A stretch of 64,000 bases of DNA from contig NC_090222.1 in assembly GCF_024489055.1 (NCBI RefSeq), positions 10,390,001 to 10,454,000 on the forward strand, written 5' to 3'. Both the position numbers and the translations under genes were made by a program. Origin of the DNA: Chanodichthys erythropterus. Taxonomy: Eukaryota > Chordata > Actinopteri > Cypriniformes > Xenocyprididae. Below, one piece after another: positions 23,101 to 38,400 of this stretch (position 1 is its first letter; each line of letters opens with the position of its first letter). The notes under the pieces are model-generated. The model had not been told where the DNA came from and ran no database searches. It saw only the letters and a program-made list of their open reading frames with translations.

Positions 23101-26049
23101 GTGGTAGGGGGGATTATGGTGTGGGGTTGTTTTTCAGGGGTTGGGCTTGGCCCCTTAGTTCCAGTGAAAGGAGCACTTAATGCTTCAGCATAGACATTTT
23201 GAACAATTGCATGCTCCCAGCATTTTGGGAACAGTTTGGGGATGACCATAAAGGTCCATAAAGACAAGGATGAGTGAGTTTGGTGTGGAGGAACTTGACT
23301 GGCCTCTACAGAGTCCTGACCTCAACCCGATAGAACACCTTTGGGATGAATTAGAGTGGAGACTGTGAGCCAGGCCTTCTCACCAATATCACCCGCCTGA
23401 CCTCACAAATGCGCTTCAAGAAGAATGGTCAAAAATTCCCATAAACACACTCTTAACACTAGAAGTCCCAGAGAGCAGCCATTTGGCTTTTCTACCTATA
23501 AAACCCGCAGGACAGCCGATGGGCTGGAAGTCTTTAGGCTAATATCCTTAATCAGCTGTGAACAGTTGCTTTTGTTATGTAAACAATGTGGGGCCATGCT
23601 GAGCCACTTCAAGGAAACTTGTGTTTCACTTTGCCATCTTAGGGAGAAATCAACACATGTTTTTTTTTTTTTTCCTTTGTTGCTGAGATCTATTGATAAA
23701 AATAGTACAAAATAAAATAAAGAAACCAACCATTTGTACACATATTTACAAATAATATTAAAAAGTGAGTGAGTACATTCCAGCAATCACTCACAATCCT
23801 GGCACTGCCTGGCAATATATTATAAATACATTTTGTATATATTCATTATATATTAATCTTATATTTGAAATACATCATAAGTCCATTTTTAAAAGTGTTT
23901 GAAAGATGGGTTCAAGTGTACTACAAGTGGTAACTAAATACATTTTTCTATACAGAGATAGTATGTTAAAAGCACATTTTAGTTCAAATTCATGGAGTCT
24001 CAAAATAGCACAGTTGAGTACACTTAGATGTTCTTAAGATTATCTTAAGAAGTACTAAAGAAGAGCTTTTAGTATATTAAGTACAAAATAAGTGCATGGA
24101 AATAGAGCACTGTACATTATGGAAGTGTAAAAGTGTACTAAAATAAAGTGTATTTTACTGCACTTTTTTTTTCCACCTGGGTAGACACTCCAACACTTTC
24201 CGTTTGCATTAAGATTATTTTTATTACCACACTGGCAGATACTGATCATTTTACTTAAGTAAAATGCACTTTAGATCCCCCCAGGAAACAAGACTAAATA
24301 TCATATATAATTTTCTCATATAGAAAATCCATCTTGATTTAAGATTTTTTTTAATTTTACTTGAAATAGGATAAAAAAATACTTAGTATGAAAAGCATTT
24401 TTGCAGTATGAATGAGTGAGTTAACTTTTTAAACATCACTTGCACTCCCTCATTTCAGGGTTAACATACTCAGAGTTTTCACTTAACCTCCTTTCTGAAA
24501 CCGGCCCATGGTCAATCAAGTTCTCTGCTTTTAGCAGCCCTCCCTCCCCCACACATACAAACAAGCCACCAGCAACCATTCACACACACACCCCCAACCC
24601 CCCTGCAGATTGCTCAGGTAATGACCATATTTACACATGAATTGATGCTAATGATAGCCAAAAGACTAGCCAGTTAGCATCCACTTGGCTAAAGGAGGGT
24701 TACAAATCTCTGGGACTTCTAGTGTTAAACCTTGTGGAAAGCCTTCCCAGAAGAGTTGAGGCTGTTATAGCTGCAAAGGGTGGGCCAACTCCATATTAAA
24801 CCCTACGGAATAAAAATGGGTTGTCATTAAAATTCATGTGCACGTAAAGGCATGCGTCCCAAAACCTTTGGCAATATAGTGTACATATTCCTAATATTGT
24901 GTTGGTCCCCCTTTTGCTGCCAAAACAGCCCTGACCCATTCAGGCATGGACTCCACTAGATCCCTGAAGGTGTGCTGTGGTATCTTGCACCAAGATATTA
25001 GCAGCAGATCCTTTAAGTCCTGTAAGTTGCGAAGTGGGGCGTCCATGAATCTGACTTGTTTGTTCAGCACATCCCACAGATGCTTAATTGGATTTTGATC
25101 TTGGGAATTTGGAGGCCAAGTCAACACCTCAAACTCGTTGTTGTGCTCCTCAATCCATTCCTGAACTATTTTTGCTTGGTGGCAGGGTGCATTATCCTGC
25201 TGAAAGAGGCCACCACCACCAGAGAATACAGTTTCCATGAAAGGGTGTACATGGTCTGCAACAATGCTTCGGTAGGTGGTATGTGTCAAAGTAACGTCCA
25301 CATGGATGGCAGGACCCAAGTTTCCAAGCAGAACTTTGCCCAAAGCATCACACTGCCTCAACCAGCTAGCCTTCTTCCTATAGTGCCATGTGTTCCCCAG
25401 GTGAGCGATGCACACGCTCCCGGCCATCCACGTGATGTAAAAACAAACAAAAAAAGTGATTTATCAGACCAAACCACCTACTTCCATTGCTCCGTGGTCC
25501 AGTTCTGATGCTAACATGCCTACTGTTGGCGCTTTTGGTGATTGACTGGTCAGCTTGGGCACCCTGACTAGTCTGCGGCTATGTAGCCCCTATACGCAAC
25601 AAACTGCTATGCACTGTGTATTCTGACACCTTTTTATCAGAACCAGCATTCTTTTTTTTTGAATAATTTGAGCTACAGTAGCTTGTCTTTTGGATCGGAC
25701 CACAAGGGTCAGCCTTCTCTTCCCATGTGCATCAATGAGCCTTGGCCACCGATGACCCTGTCACTGGTTCACCACTGTTCTATTCTTGGACCACTTTTGA
25801 TAGATACTGACCACTGCAGACCGGGAACACCCCACAAGAGCTGCAGTTTGGAGATGCTCTGACCCAGTCATTTAGCCATCACAATTTGGCCCTTGTCAAA
25901 CTTGCTCAAATCCTTACGCTTGCCCATTTTTCCATCTTCTAACAGCTTTTGAGGACAAAATGTTCACTTGATGCCCAATATCCCACCCACTAACAGATAT
26001 CAGTGTTATTCACTTTACCTGTCAGTGGTCATAATGCTATGCCTGATTG

Positions 26050-26081
<32 letters not shown>

Positions 26082-28371
26082 AATACTTATTTCGGGTTGA
26101 CAAGATTTCTCGTCGAGGTGAAAAGCTGTCTCATGATATTGCCATGACAGAGTGTGAGGGTGAAATTAGGATAGAATATGCCACTGCTATATTTACATTA
26201 CGTTCGTTTTGGTTTTTATATAAATAAAAATTTTTTTTTACTTCGGTTGGATAACTGTCGCTTCAGTTCCATCCAGCTCATCCAACACAAGCTCATCGTA
26301 ATTAGTGCAGCAGGAATCAGAGTTCAATGTTCACTTGATGAGAGTAAATGAAAAGATGACTGACAAGACCATGGCAGAGGACTCGTTGAACAACAAAGCC
26401 TGAGCGTCTGACAAATGTCTTATCTTGTAGAATGCATGCTCAGCACCACCGCTCCCTATTCACAGAGTATGCGCAATTGCGAACATGATTTCAGTACCCC
26501 ACATTTTGAAATCCGCTCCCTGATGCATGCAAATACCTCCCAGTATGAAAACTATCTTAGGCTGGGCTGTGTAGTTGTAACCATCTCTCAGCTCTGTATC
26601 ATGCTTGAAGAAAAAATTGGTCTCTATTTGATGACTTTGACTATGGTTGCACTTATTGTTTTCTCCTTAAGACTGAGAGAAAACTGTTATTCATTTTTAT
26701 TTGTGCTGTTTTTATTTCTATGATCAGTTTGTGGAAAGGTTCAGTTAGGAGGTCAAAAGTTGTAGTAGCTCATAAATGATGTACAGTTCTAAGGTCTGAA
26801 GAGACTCCTATGAAATCATGCAGGAGAAAAACCAGTCAGTTGAGTTTGTGGCAAAACCTTTTTACAGTGTTTATTTTCTTTTACTGCATACTTCATACTC
26901 AGAAAGTACAACTGAAATGACATTCATTACAAGATGATTAGTTAAAACATTTTTCAAATGCACTTGCAGGCTATTTTTCTAAAAATACTGTGTAAAAATC
27001 TTGTTCTCGTGAACTCTGTCTCGTGTCTCGTCTCGTGATCTAACTGTCTCGTCACACCCCTGTATAAATATTAAGCAGGCTTGCTGTGATAGTCGTTGTT
27101 ACCAATGTTACACAGTGTTCGGCTGTACACTAATTACTTGCCCACTGCCCCACTGTCATTTTGCTTTTTTTATAGAAATAAAAACCATTTAGTTCAGTTG
27201 GACAATGAACACTACAATTATAAACTAAAATTGTCACTTCACTTTTGTAAAAAATATAAAGCAAAACATTAAATGTGCAAAAAAAGTAAGCTACTAGCAT
27301 TTGTCAATTTGCAGCAGCAGCAGTATCGTTTAATTGCCTAGTCTCACACATCCCTAGCCAAAAAAAAAAAGTTTCGCATTTTCTCGATCTCTCTCATGAG
27401 TAACGTTTTTTTTTTTTTATTATTATTGAATTAAAGCCCCGAATAGGGATGGGCATATCAAGCAAATAATATTCGATAATCGTTGGGAATTATTCAATTA
27501 TTATTTGAAAATCACACCCCTCCCCCGCAAACACACACTCATGTATAGGCTACACACACATAAACGGCGAGAGAGTGGGGGAGAGACCATTCACGCTCAA
27601 TCTTTTTTTCACAGCCATTCATAAAGGTGTGGAGCAGAGCGAGTGTTTTCAATTAATTCCCAAGTTGAGCTTCCATATGAATTAACTGAAAACACTTGCG
27701 CTAGTGGACATACACCATTATGAACTTGTTCGGCTAACGCTGAATTGAGCAGACACGTTTAGTTTTTAATTGTAATGTTTTTTTTCTTACTGAACTAAAT
27801 GATGGTGCCACGGTGATGATACTCATGTTGCGGCTGAACACTGACTATCGCAGCAAGCCATAATGATTTTAGGCTGCCTAAAGGCGTTATAACATATTGT
27901 GAACAGCCTGAATGACGGCACTTATATGAACATTAATTTTAATGTCTCTTTTATGTCACGCAAGTCTAAAGTGTGCATATGAGACAATGTGTTCTTCTGT
28001 TGTCTGAGAGTTGATTAACAGCTTTTAGGTGTGCACCACTCTCTGGTTGCATGAATGTGTCACCACCGCATCAGCAGCGAAAGCATGGGGAATTTTTTAA
28101 AGACTATAATATTCGATAGATTCGAAGACACAGCATATTCAATATTCTAGAATTAAATTGACTAATCGAATACTCGGAAAATGTGACATCCCTAGCCCTG
28201 ATATACTTGCGGTGAAGTTATTTCACTCTTTGCTTAGAAGTAAAAAAAAAAAAAAATTTGAAAAACTTTTTACAGCTCTATAGTGGTGAGAAAAGTGGTT
28301 AAAGGGGACCTATTATGCAAAATTTACTTTTTGGTAGACATAAACCCTATAATGATAAAAATCCAACCACT

Positions 28372-28404
<33 letters not shown>

Positions 28405-29462
28405 CCCCATAAATCATAAGCAGTTTCTCAGAACAAGCCATTTCCAGATCCCTGGCAGTGTGTCACATTAGACACAGGCCTCGTCAACGAATGTTGACAG
28501 ACACTGCCGTTTTAACATAGAACCGCCCTGAGTGAGTTCACAGCAAGTTTGCAGAGTCCGCTATTGCTGCACTGACGAGAATGTCTCCCAAGCATTTTAG
28601 ATGTTCTGTAGCTGGTTGGATTAATCCGCATAGCTCTCTCCATTTACTCACTAAATCTGAGCCGCTGAAGACGAGGTGGATTAATTTTGTTTTAGAAGAA
28701 AATGCTCCCTCAACTCAACCGAAATTCATTTATGTCTGTGCAAATAATTTCACACAGGATTGCTTTGTGAGCGAATGTCAATACAAATGGACAATACAAA
28801 ACAATGGTTGTGCTAAAAATGCGTTACTCATGGATGGATCAGTAAACTGTTTGTGATCCATCTTACAGCCTCCAGAGTGATACTGGATATGGCATTAATG
28901 AAGGTGAGAGCACTTCATTACAGTTCATCTGAATTGATTTACAAATATAAAGTTCACCAGTTTATTAAGCACTACCCAGAAAGGCATAAGGTCTTTATAA
29001 ATTTGTTTACTGTTAGTTGTAATGAGTGTTTCTGTGTAATTTACTGTGTATGTTGATGATAATGCAAGGGAGAGAGGGAGAGTGTTTATAGATAATATTT
29101 TAATGCAAACTTGCACTGTTTTATTAAGCTCTTACAATGATTTTCTAGAGTGAAAACAGTAGGGCTGAAACGATTCGAGTTACTCGATTAACTCGATTAC
29201 AAAAATTCCTCAAGGCAAAAACTCTGCCTTGAAGCCTCGTTTAATTGCTATGACGCACACTATACACGCAGGGATCTGATTCACACGGACCGTTGTTCAG
29301 TGTTCTGGAAGCACACCATAGCATGTGACATTTTGAATTTAGTTGCCGCGATGGCGGAGAGTAAAGATAGATATGTTTAGCTTTGATGTTTTTAAGTAGT
29401 AAACGTATTCACGTTCAATTGTAAGAGAGTATAGCCTAAAAAAAAAAGAACCCCTTCTCACA

Positions 29463-29498
<36 letters not shown>

Positions 29499-32400
29499 TG
29501 CACCCTCATCTCTCTGTATTGTTGTCTAACTGTATTGTTATATAATTGTTGGCACTGGCACTTATAAACACTAAATAGGTAAAAATTGCAATAAATAGGC
29601 TTAGTTTTTGGGCTTCCGCTCTGGCGGGCGTACGAATGGCAGCATAGATAAACGAGCTCCCGACTACAAAGTTGATTAACCCTACATACCTAACTTGAAA
29701 TTGGGAAAAAACTGAATTCAATAAGAACAGGGTATTGTTAGGCATAAAAGATGCCCAAAAAGCAAAAGAAAAGTACGTTGAATAATACTGATCGACCTGT
29801 GGAAGATGAAGACATATCGTCGCAAGCTAGTTGGAACATGGAGGATGACGTGCAACAGGACGCTAAAGAGAAAGACTATAATGCCAAGTGCGCCCAAATA
29901 CTGAAGGAACTACGCGATTTTAGAAAAGATAATAAAGAACAACTTCATGCGGTGAGAGAAGATTTGAACAGTATTGTTAAAAGAATGGAAGAGGCAGAGG
30001 AACGGATCGACTCGGTGGAGACCCGATTGCAAACATCGGAGGAACTGCTAATGGAGTTAGCAAAACGTCAAGCTGAAGTTGATGGATTAAGAGGGGCGCT
30101 CAAGGCGTGACAATGTCAGAATATACGGGGTGATTTAGGGCGCCGAGGACAACGCCCTATCGATAATTAGCTTTGTGGAGTCTTTACTCGAGAAAGGCTT
30201 GGCTCTCCCCTCGCCAACAGCGCTGGGAATTGAGAGGGCGCTTCGCGCACTGGCCGCTAAGCCTCCCGATGGAGCTCCGCCTAGATCATTCGTGGTCAAG
30301 TTTGCAAGGTACCATACAAAGGAGGATATAATTAAACGAGCATGGCAAGCGAAAGGGTTTGAATTCCAAGGAAAAAGGGTTCACCTAGACAACGATTACG
30401 CCCCAGAGGTACAGAGGAAACAAAGAGAATACGCAGCAGCAAAGGCGGCGTTACGGGAGAATACCATCCGATTCCAGACGCCCTTCCCGGCCAAGTTGAG
30501 AGTACACTACAGCGGCGGGACAATGACTTACAACTCGGCACAGGAGGCAACGGAGGATATGGTGAAGAGGGGGTTGCAGGTGAATTTAATTAAAAATCCC
30601 GTCTCCATCATGGAAAGAGTAAAACAGCAGACTTGGCGAACAAGCGGCGAAAAGGGGAGAGAAGACGTTATGCAGGATTAGTTCACTTTTAAATAAACTT
30701 TTGCTTATAATTTACTCACCCCCATGTCATCCAAGATGTCAATGTCCTTCTTTCTTCAGTCGAAAAGAAATTAAGATTTTTGATGAAAACATTTCAGGAT
30801 TTTTCTCCATATAATGGGCTTGAATGGGCACCAGACCGTTCAATGTCCTAAAGACAGTTTCAGTGCAGCTTCAAAGGGCTTTAAACTATACCAGACGATA
30901 CCAGACGATGAATAAGGGTCTTATCTAGCGAAACGATCAGTCATTTTAAAAAAAATTAAAAACGTTTACGTTTTATAAGCACAAATGTTCGCCTTGCTTT
31001 GTTCTCGGATGAGCGTTCGTGACGTCACGTAATACGCAATTACGTTGAAAAGGTCACGCATGACATAGGCGGAAGTACAGATTCGGTGTTTACAACTTGA
31101 ACATGCAAATACTAACCCTGAGTCTCGATCAGCTCCCTAGTTACCTAGGTCGTGAATCAGTATGAAAGTGAATGTGGCTGATTCCCTGATCAGTGCCCTG
31201 ACTACTGAACTAGGGAGCTGATTGAGACACACGCCGTTTACAAAAACAAGGTAAAACAACTAATGGTTCTTCCATCCTGTGTTGTCAGTACCATCAGACT
31301 GTCATACCCTTCTCCATCAGAACAAAAACACCTCTAAAGGGGGTCGCACACCGGACGCGCGAGCTCAATTTTGACTCGACTCCTGATAGAAGAGCTGCAC
31401 AATGGGAGTGTTTTACGTCAACAGGGAAACATTAAATATGCTTTAATATTTCGCACTGATGTTAGTGTACATGGACAAATGGCACAACAAAGCAAAAAGA
31501 AAGAAAAGGCTACGTTTATTATACATTTTTAGACTTTATTCAAGCTGTTAAACTAAGAATGTAAAACTGATGCATCTTGCAGCACAGGGTGAAGTCAGTA
31601 TGTACATTAATGGGAAATATAATATACATTTAATTAGGGCTGTCGCGGTTAAGGAATTTCCCTTGCGGTATTTTTGAGTGGCTCAATAGCGCGATATGCG
31701 GTATTACCGCCATATATAATATAATATAATATAATATAATATAATATAATATAATATAATATAATATAATATAATATAATATAATATATGAGAGAGAGAG
31801 AGGGAGAGAGAGAGAGATAATCAAGGAACTTTGCTGCCGTTCCATGGCTGCAGCAGTGCAATGATATTACGCAGCGCCCGTGAGCCCCTGCTTGCACAGG
31901 GAACGTGCCTTGCAACCATGGAGACGTTTGTGAGAGACACTGCGTAATATCATTGCACTGCTGCAGCCATGGTACGGCAGCAAAGTTCCTTGATTATTAC
32001 GCCTGAATGAGAGTATAGTTCCTAGCCATATCAGCCTAGAAAATCGCAACTTTTCATTTTCTGTCGGTCTTAGTACACGATTTAACTACAGAAGAGTCAA
32101 GTTTTAAATAGGAAAAATATCAAAACTCTTTGGTCATTTTTGAGCGCGATGCCAACGGTCTAATCAGATTCAATGAACTATGCTAAGCTATGCTAAAAGT
32201 GGTACCGCCAGAACCGGAGATTGGCTGAATGGATTCGAAAACGGTAAAACTCAACTGTTTAACTCTAGGGGAGTTGGAAAATGAGCCTATTTTCAAAAAA
32301 AGTGGCGTGTTCCTTTTAACGGGTGTGCGGCTTGTGATGTTAAGTATACAGGAGGATATTATACACAAGAGAATCTATGCAGAGTATTAAACCGATTTAA

Positions 32401-35400
32401 AGCTATGACTTTTAATGTAAATGGATTGGGCAACCCCATTAAGAAGCAAAATCATGACTAAATTGAAAAAAGAGGAAATAGAAGTAGCTTTACTTCAAGA
32501 AATCCACTTGTCACAATCTGAATATGATAAACTTAAGAAATGGAGATTTAAGCAATTTTCATCATCATGCTCTCAATGTTCTAAAAGAGGGGTGGTAACA
32601 TTAATATCTAATAAGCTACATTTTGAGTGTATACAAGAAATAAGGGATCGAGAGGGTAGATTTGTTTTGATTAAAGGATTTTTACAGAGAACCATGGTTA
32701 CGATTATTAATGTGTATGCCCCACCCTTTTGGAGTGGAAATTTTACAAACATATCTTTGAATTGATTACGGTGGAGGCAGAGGGCACTTTGATCCTGGGG
32801 GGAGATTTGAACATTAGACTTAATCCCTCCTTAGATTCATCTAATCCTCGCATATTTAGGCAAAATAGAACAACAACAAAAAGTGAAGTTAATGATGAAA
32901 GATTTGGGGCTTCAGGATGTTTGGAGAAAGGTGAATCCGTCAAAAAGGGACTTTACTTTTCTCTCAACCACATTCTTGTTATTCCAGGCTTGATTATTTT
33001 TTTATGTTTCAGAAAGATTTTTTATAGAGTGTTAAATTGTAAAATAGGAGTAATGGACTTGTCGGATCATACCCCAGTATATTTGGAAACAATTCTAAGT
33101 GAAGAAAAAAGAGAAACCTCTTTGAGGCTGAATACAAGTATTTTACATCCTATGAGGGAACAAATTAGAGAGGATATAAAAAATTATATGGATGAAAATG
33201 ATAATGGGGAAGTTTCTCCTATAATTTTGTGGGATGCGCTAAAATCGGTCTTAAGGGGGAAGATTATTGGATATAGCGCTAATTTGAAAAAGAAAAGGAA
33301 TGAACATTTAAAGAGACTACAGGATCAGTTAAAGGTGCTGGAAGATAGACACAAAATTACTTTGAATACAAACTTGAAAATAGAAATGAATAAAAAAAAA
33401 GAATGAAATGAATAATTCTTTCAAGTGAAATAAAGAAAAAAAATGACATTTTTAAGGCAGAGTTACTACGAAGCTGGAGGCAAAGCATCCAGACTATTGG
33501 CTTATAAACTAAAGAAACAAGAATTAGAAAATACCATTCACAAAATAAGAGATCCCCAAATAATATAGTTTGTAAACTGGACACTATCCAACAGGCCTTT
33601 TTTGTTATTTTACAGCCAATTGTACGCTCAACCCAAAGTGGATGAAAAATGTCAGATTTTCTCGATAAAATAATTTTTTACCAGAACAAATTTTTGACCT
33701 CAGAAATAACAGAATTGGAAATTAAAAAAGCGATTTCGAACTCTAAATCTAATAAAGCACCAGATGGCTTCCCCTCGGAATGGTATAAGGAGATAAAAGA
33801 TCTCTTGATTACGATTTTGAAAACCTCTTTTAATTATGTCTTGACAACTGGAATAATACCTCCCTCATGGAATGAAGCATCTGTTTCCGTGTTAGCTAAA
33901 GATGGAAGGGATAGTTTGGAGTGTGGAAGCTATCGCCCTATTTGTGTGCTTAATCAATATTATAAAATATTTACACATATTTCTAAAAGACTTGAAATAT
34001 TCTTCCTCAGATAGTAAGCTTAGATCAAACCGGTTTTATTAAACAGCGACAGACACAGGATAATATTCGTCGAGCATTGCATATAATTGATCATGTAGTT
34101 AAAAATCAAAGTAAGATGTTATTGATAAGCCTCGATGCAGAAAAGGCATTTGATCGGGTTAATTGGACATGCTTGTACAAAGTATTAGAAAAATTCGGGT
34201 TCCACCAATCATTCATAGAAATAATTCAAGCCCTAAATAAATCTCCAAAAGCGAGAATTAAAGTCAATGGAGCTCTATCAAAACCATTTGAATTAGAAAG
34301 AGGAGCGAGGCAGGGGTGTTCAATAAGTCTGTTATGCTTCGCTATTTTTATTGAGGCTTTAAGCCAAGGAGTTATTCAGAACAGTAATATCACAGGAGTA
34401 AAGATGTTTGGTCAAGAACATAAAATCTCGCTCTTCGCAGATGACGTTTTAATTTACCTGACAAATCCAGATTCCTCTTTATTTAACCTATTATCTTATT
34501 TGGATTCATTTAGCGCTGCTTCTGGATACAAAATCAATATTCCTAAAACTCAGATTTTTTGTTTTAATTACAAGCCCAGTCAGATAGTATCCTCTAAATT
34601 CCAGTTAAATTGGGACTTGGATTATATAAAATATCTAGGGGTGAATATACCAAAAGATTTATCAAAACTTTATGATGTAAACCTGAAGCCCCTATGCCAG
34701 AAAATAAATAAGGATATTAGGAGATGGGATTTACTTCCAATTTTGAGCTTTGAATCACGCATTGATACGGTTAAAATGAATATTTTGCCAAGGCTGCTAT
34801 ATTTGTTTCAAACACTTCCAATCGCTATTACCGATAAGTAGTTCAAAGACTGGGACAAATTAATCTAAAAATGTGTTTGGCAAGGTAAACAGTCCAGGTT
34901 AAAGCAAAGGATAAGGGGGTCTGTCTCTGCCCTGTTTTAAAGACTATTACACATCAGCCCAGTTGAGGACCCTGATATGTTGGTGCAACATAGATTACCA
35001 TGCTAGATGGAAAGAAATAGAATTAAACATGTCTAGTGATCGTCCAATTCAGTCTATACTTGGAGACAAAAAAATAATTAAGGAGCAGATCGAAAGAGTC
35101 AATCAGTGGATTTCTTTACCCTTAAAACTCTGGTTAAGATTTATAAATAAAAACAACTGGCAAGAAGAGATTAAAGTATTGAGATGGGTGGCTCATGACC
35201 CTGATTTTTTTTACCCAATAAATTAGATGGAACATATAAAGGCTGGCCTGGGCTAGGCATAACGTCCTATAGTGCATTTTTCAGTAAAGGGTCTATAAGA
35301 GACTTTCAGTCAATCAAGAGACAATATCAGGTAGATAACAATGACTTTTTTAGATTTTTGCAAGCCCGTCATCACATACAAGGTTTCATGACAAGAGAGA

Positions 35401-38400
35401 AAAATGTCTTTGATTTACCTATTCTTAAGATTTTCATCAAGGTCTAAAATTGCTTTCGAGGATTTACAAGGACCTCCAAGAGTTAAAAAATAAAAATACG
35501 GTTAGTATTAAACAAAAATGGGAAAGGGATTCAAATCTCTCAATATCTGATGACATTTGGTCAAAACACTGTGAATTTCAATGGAAAATCACAGTTCAAA
35601 TACATGGAGGTGTTTTGGATGGAAGAGCCTGTGCATATGTTATTACTCCCGCACAAAGCTCTCATTACAAGGGCACCTCAAGTTGTTGGAGAAACTGCGG
35701 GGCCCAGGGGGCGAGCCATTTTGACTTGTTTTGGTCATGCCCATTGTTAAAGAATTTCTGGACTACAATCCAGGCTGAGTTGTGCTCTATCTTCAAAATG
35801 CAAATGACATTTAATTGGGACAAACTATTATTTGGCTTTTTGTACACAGTAGACACGAATAAAGAGACCAAACGTATATTTGGTATGTTGAGTTTAGCAG
35901 CACGGAATGCTATCACAACGAAATGGTTGACTCCAAATCCCCCAACATTATGCTGAGTTCAGACTGCATGATTTTAGCCCCCGATTTTGGCTCGCCGACA
36001 GGTTTTGAGAAATCGCCGACAAATGCCCGAAATCACTGTCACTCGCGTGAACGAGCACCGATTTGCCTATCACGCAGTGTGAATGAGCAAAGACGCGAAA
36101 ACTACATCGGCGATGACCGACAGCCAATGAGAGAGCAAGATACAGAGCAGCGGGGGAGTTCGGGGAGGAGTTATAGACCACAATATCAGCAAGCATGGCT
36201 TCATTCACATAAACATTACAATTCTATCAAATGGAAACAAAACACAAACATTTGCTTGACCATCCGCAACAGCAGCACATTGAAAAGTTATGTATTTATA
36301 GGCTAGTGACAATGCCCCAAATTTTTGAGATACCCCTACCGAAGGTAGAACTAAACCCAACAATGTTTTTCCTCATCTCTAAGGTGTCCCATATATGAAA
36401 TGGATTCTTGGCTAAAAATATTTCACTGCTAAGATTGTTAAATTAACAGATATTGTTATACACCCCAAAACCAAAAAAAAGGACTAAAATATAGCCTGTC
36501 CGTATGGGAATTAAGGCATATAAACTAGTGCAGATCAATCACACAAGCTCTGAGAGCTTTGAAACTTGACATGTTTGTAGTCAGGAAGTTGATTAAACTA
36601 CTAGAAAAGACTGGATGTGAATAACTTGATGTATGGAATAAATAGAGACATATAAACACATACCTAAAATAAGCGGACATGCAAAAATTGAATATTTATG
36701 CAGAATGTTTTCATTTACTTTGTGTTTGCTTTGCCAGATATTATCATAGAAACACATATGATGACTTGTTGGAAAGGTGGGGTTGTGCTGAATCCAACAA
36801 TATCAAATATGTAAATATAGCATGACAAATCAGGGTGTTCTGTCACTCAATGTATGATGTGTCCAAAATGAAAGAACACTGGACAAAATAGTCTCAAGTC
36901 CAAATCAAGTCCAAGTCCACATTATGAGTGGTGAGAAGAATGTTGAGAAATTCATTGTTACTGCAAAGTATGTTACATTAGGTAAGTGCTGATCTATATT
37001 TATGATACATTTAATAATTATACATTTCATAAGGCACAGTATACTATACAATTCATATGAAACACAGATCCAATTGAATCAGGTTAACTCTGGAATGAAA
37101 CACCTTTATTAAAATATGAATATCCACTTGAATTTTGTTTTGGTCATTACTGAATAATGGAAAATAATATTGTTAGCTTTTGTCTGTCCAGACCAGCAGT
37201 GGGCAGATGAGCCTACACTACTTACTTCACCCCATTGGTGTGATCTTTAAGTAAATAAGAACAAGATATTAGATATATTTTAGTTTTTGATTGGTCTAGT
37301 GAGTTGACTACTGTTAGGCTAATGGTAGGATCCAGCTAGCTACTTGAATGTCTTTATTGATATCTTCATAACCAGACAAGTAAATCATTACAAATATTAT
37401 GTCAAATGAAAAGGCTGACCTAGCCTAATACAAGTAGCTAAATAGCTAGTTGTAGCAACTGCTTAGCCTAGCTAAAAAAAATACTTAGCCCTCTGACTAA
37501 TGTTGCATGTGTAATTCAACTTGATTTGCATTTCAATGAAAATTCTGAAATTTATATCATTTTTCCTTTTCACTAGTCTCTTGAATTATGGAGAATGTCT
37601 TACAGACAATGGATCCAAAGCTTTGTATAATTTGTGGGAAACATTTTGAAAAGGGCAAGAAAAAAGATCCCTATGTCCAAAACCCCAAAGTAGAAGGCCT
37701 CCAATGCATACTTGCCCTTGCTCAGCAGAGAGATGATGTCCATAAAACTCTGGCTTCATATACAGATGACATACTTTCTTCCAAAATCAAAGTTTAATAT
37801 CATATATCATGTAAAGTGAACTACTGCAGTAAGACAAAATCAGTGAGCAGCAGCAAGTTGCAATTGTTGAGTGTGAGAGCACATCTGCACCAAGAAGGCT
37901 GAGTAGGGCTGATACAACATCATTTAAAATACGGAAAGATTGTTTCATTTGTGGGAAGGCCAACCCTAGACCAGAACCTCTGATAGCCATTTCGACTGGT
38001 ACAGGCGCAAGTACCAGAGACAAGGTCCTTCGGGCAGCTTCTGAAAGGCTTGATGAAGATGTACATCTTCGAATTCTTTCATGTCCAGATCTCTTTGTAT
38101 ATGATGCCAAATACCATAAAATGTGCCTTGCACACTACATCTCTGAAAGAAATATAGCAGCTGCCATATGAAGAAAAGAATCAGAAAAGCAGACCAATGT
38201 CAATGACAAAGCCTTTATTAAGCTCACTGAAAACATTGATAAAACAGTATTGTCCAAATATATGAAAGTGAGGACTCTCAACTCTTTGACTGATAGCTAT
38301 GATAAAATACTAAAGACCATTGCTGTGGAAGAAGATGTGTCCATAGTTCAACACAAGAAATATAGATCCTGGAAACTAAGGGAAAAGCTGATACAGCATT

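Noticed and set aside
29506..29745. 79-codon − strand frame near the L1 start
   Set aside because: It spans the hAT arm, the target duplication and the L1 5' UTR, so it cannot be an old gene.
30175..30681. 168-codon open frame considered as a separate host gene
   Set aside because: It is the C-terminal half of L1 ORF1 (RRM-like part), directly continuing the frame at 29751.
31649..31915. Ile/Tyr repeat-rich − strand frames
   Set aside because: Artefacts of the (ATAAT)n microsatellite.
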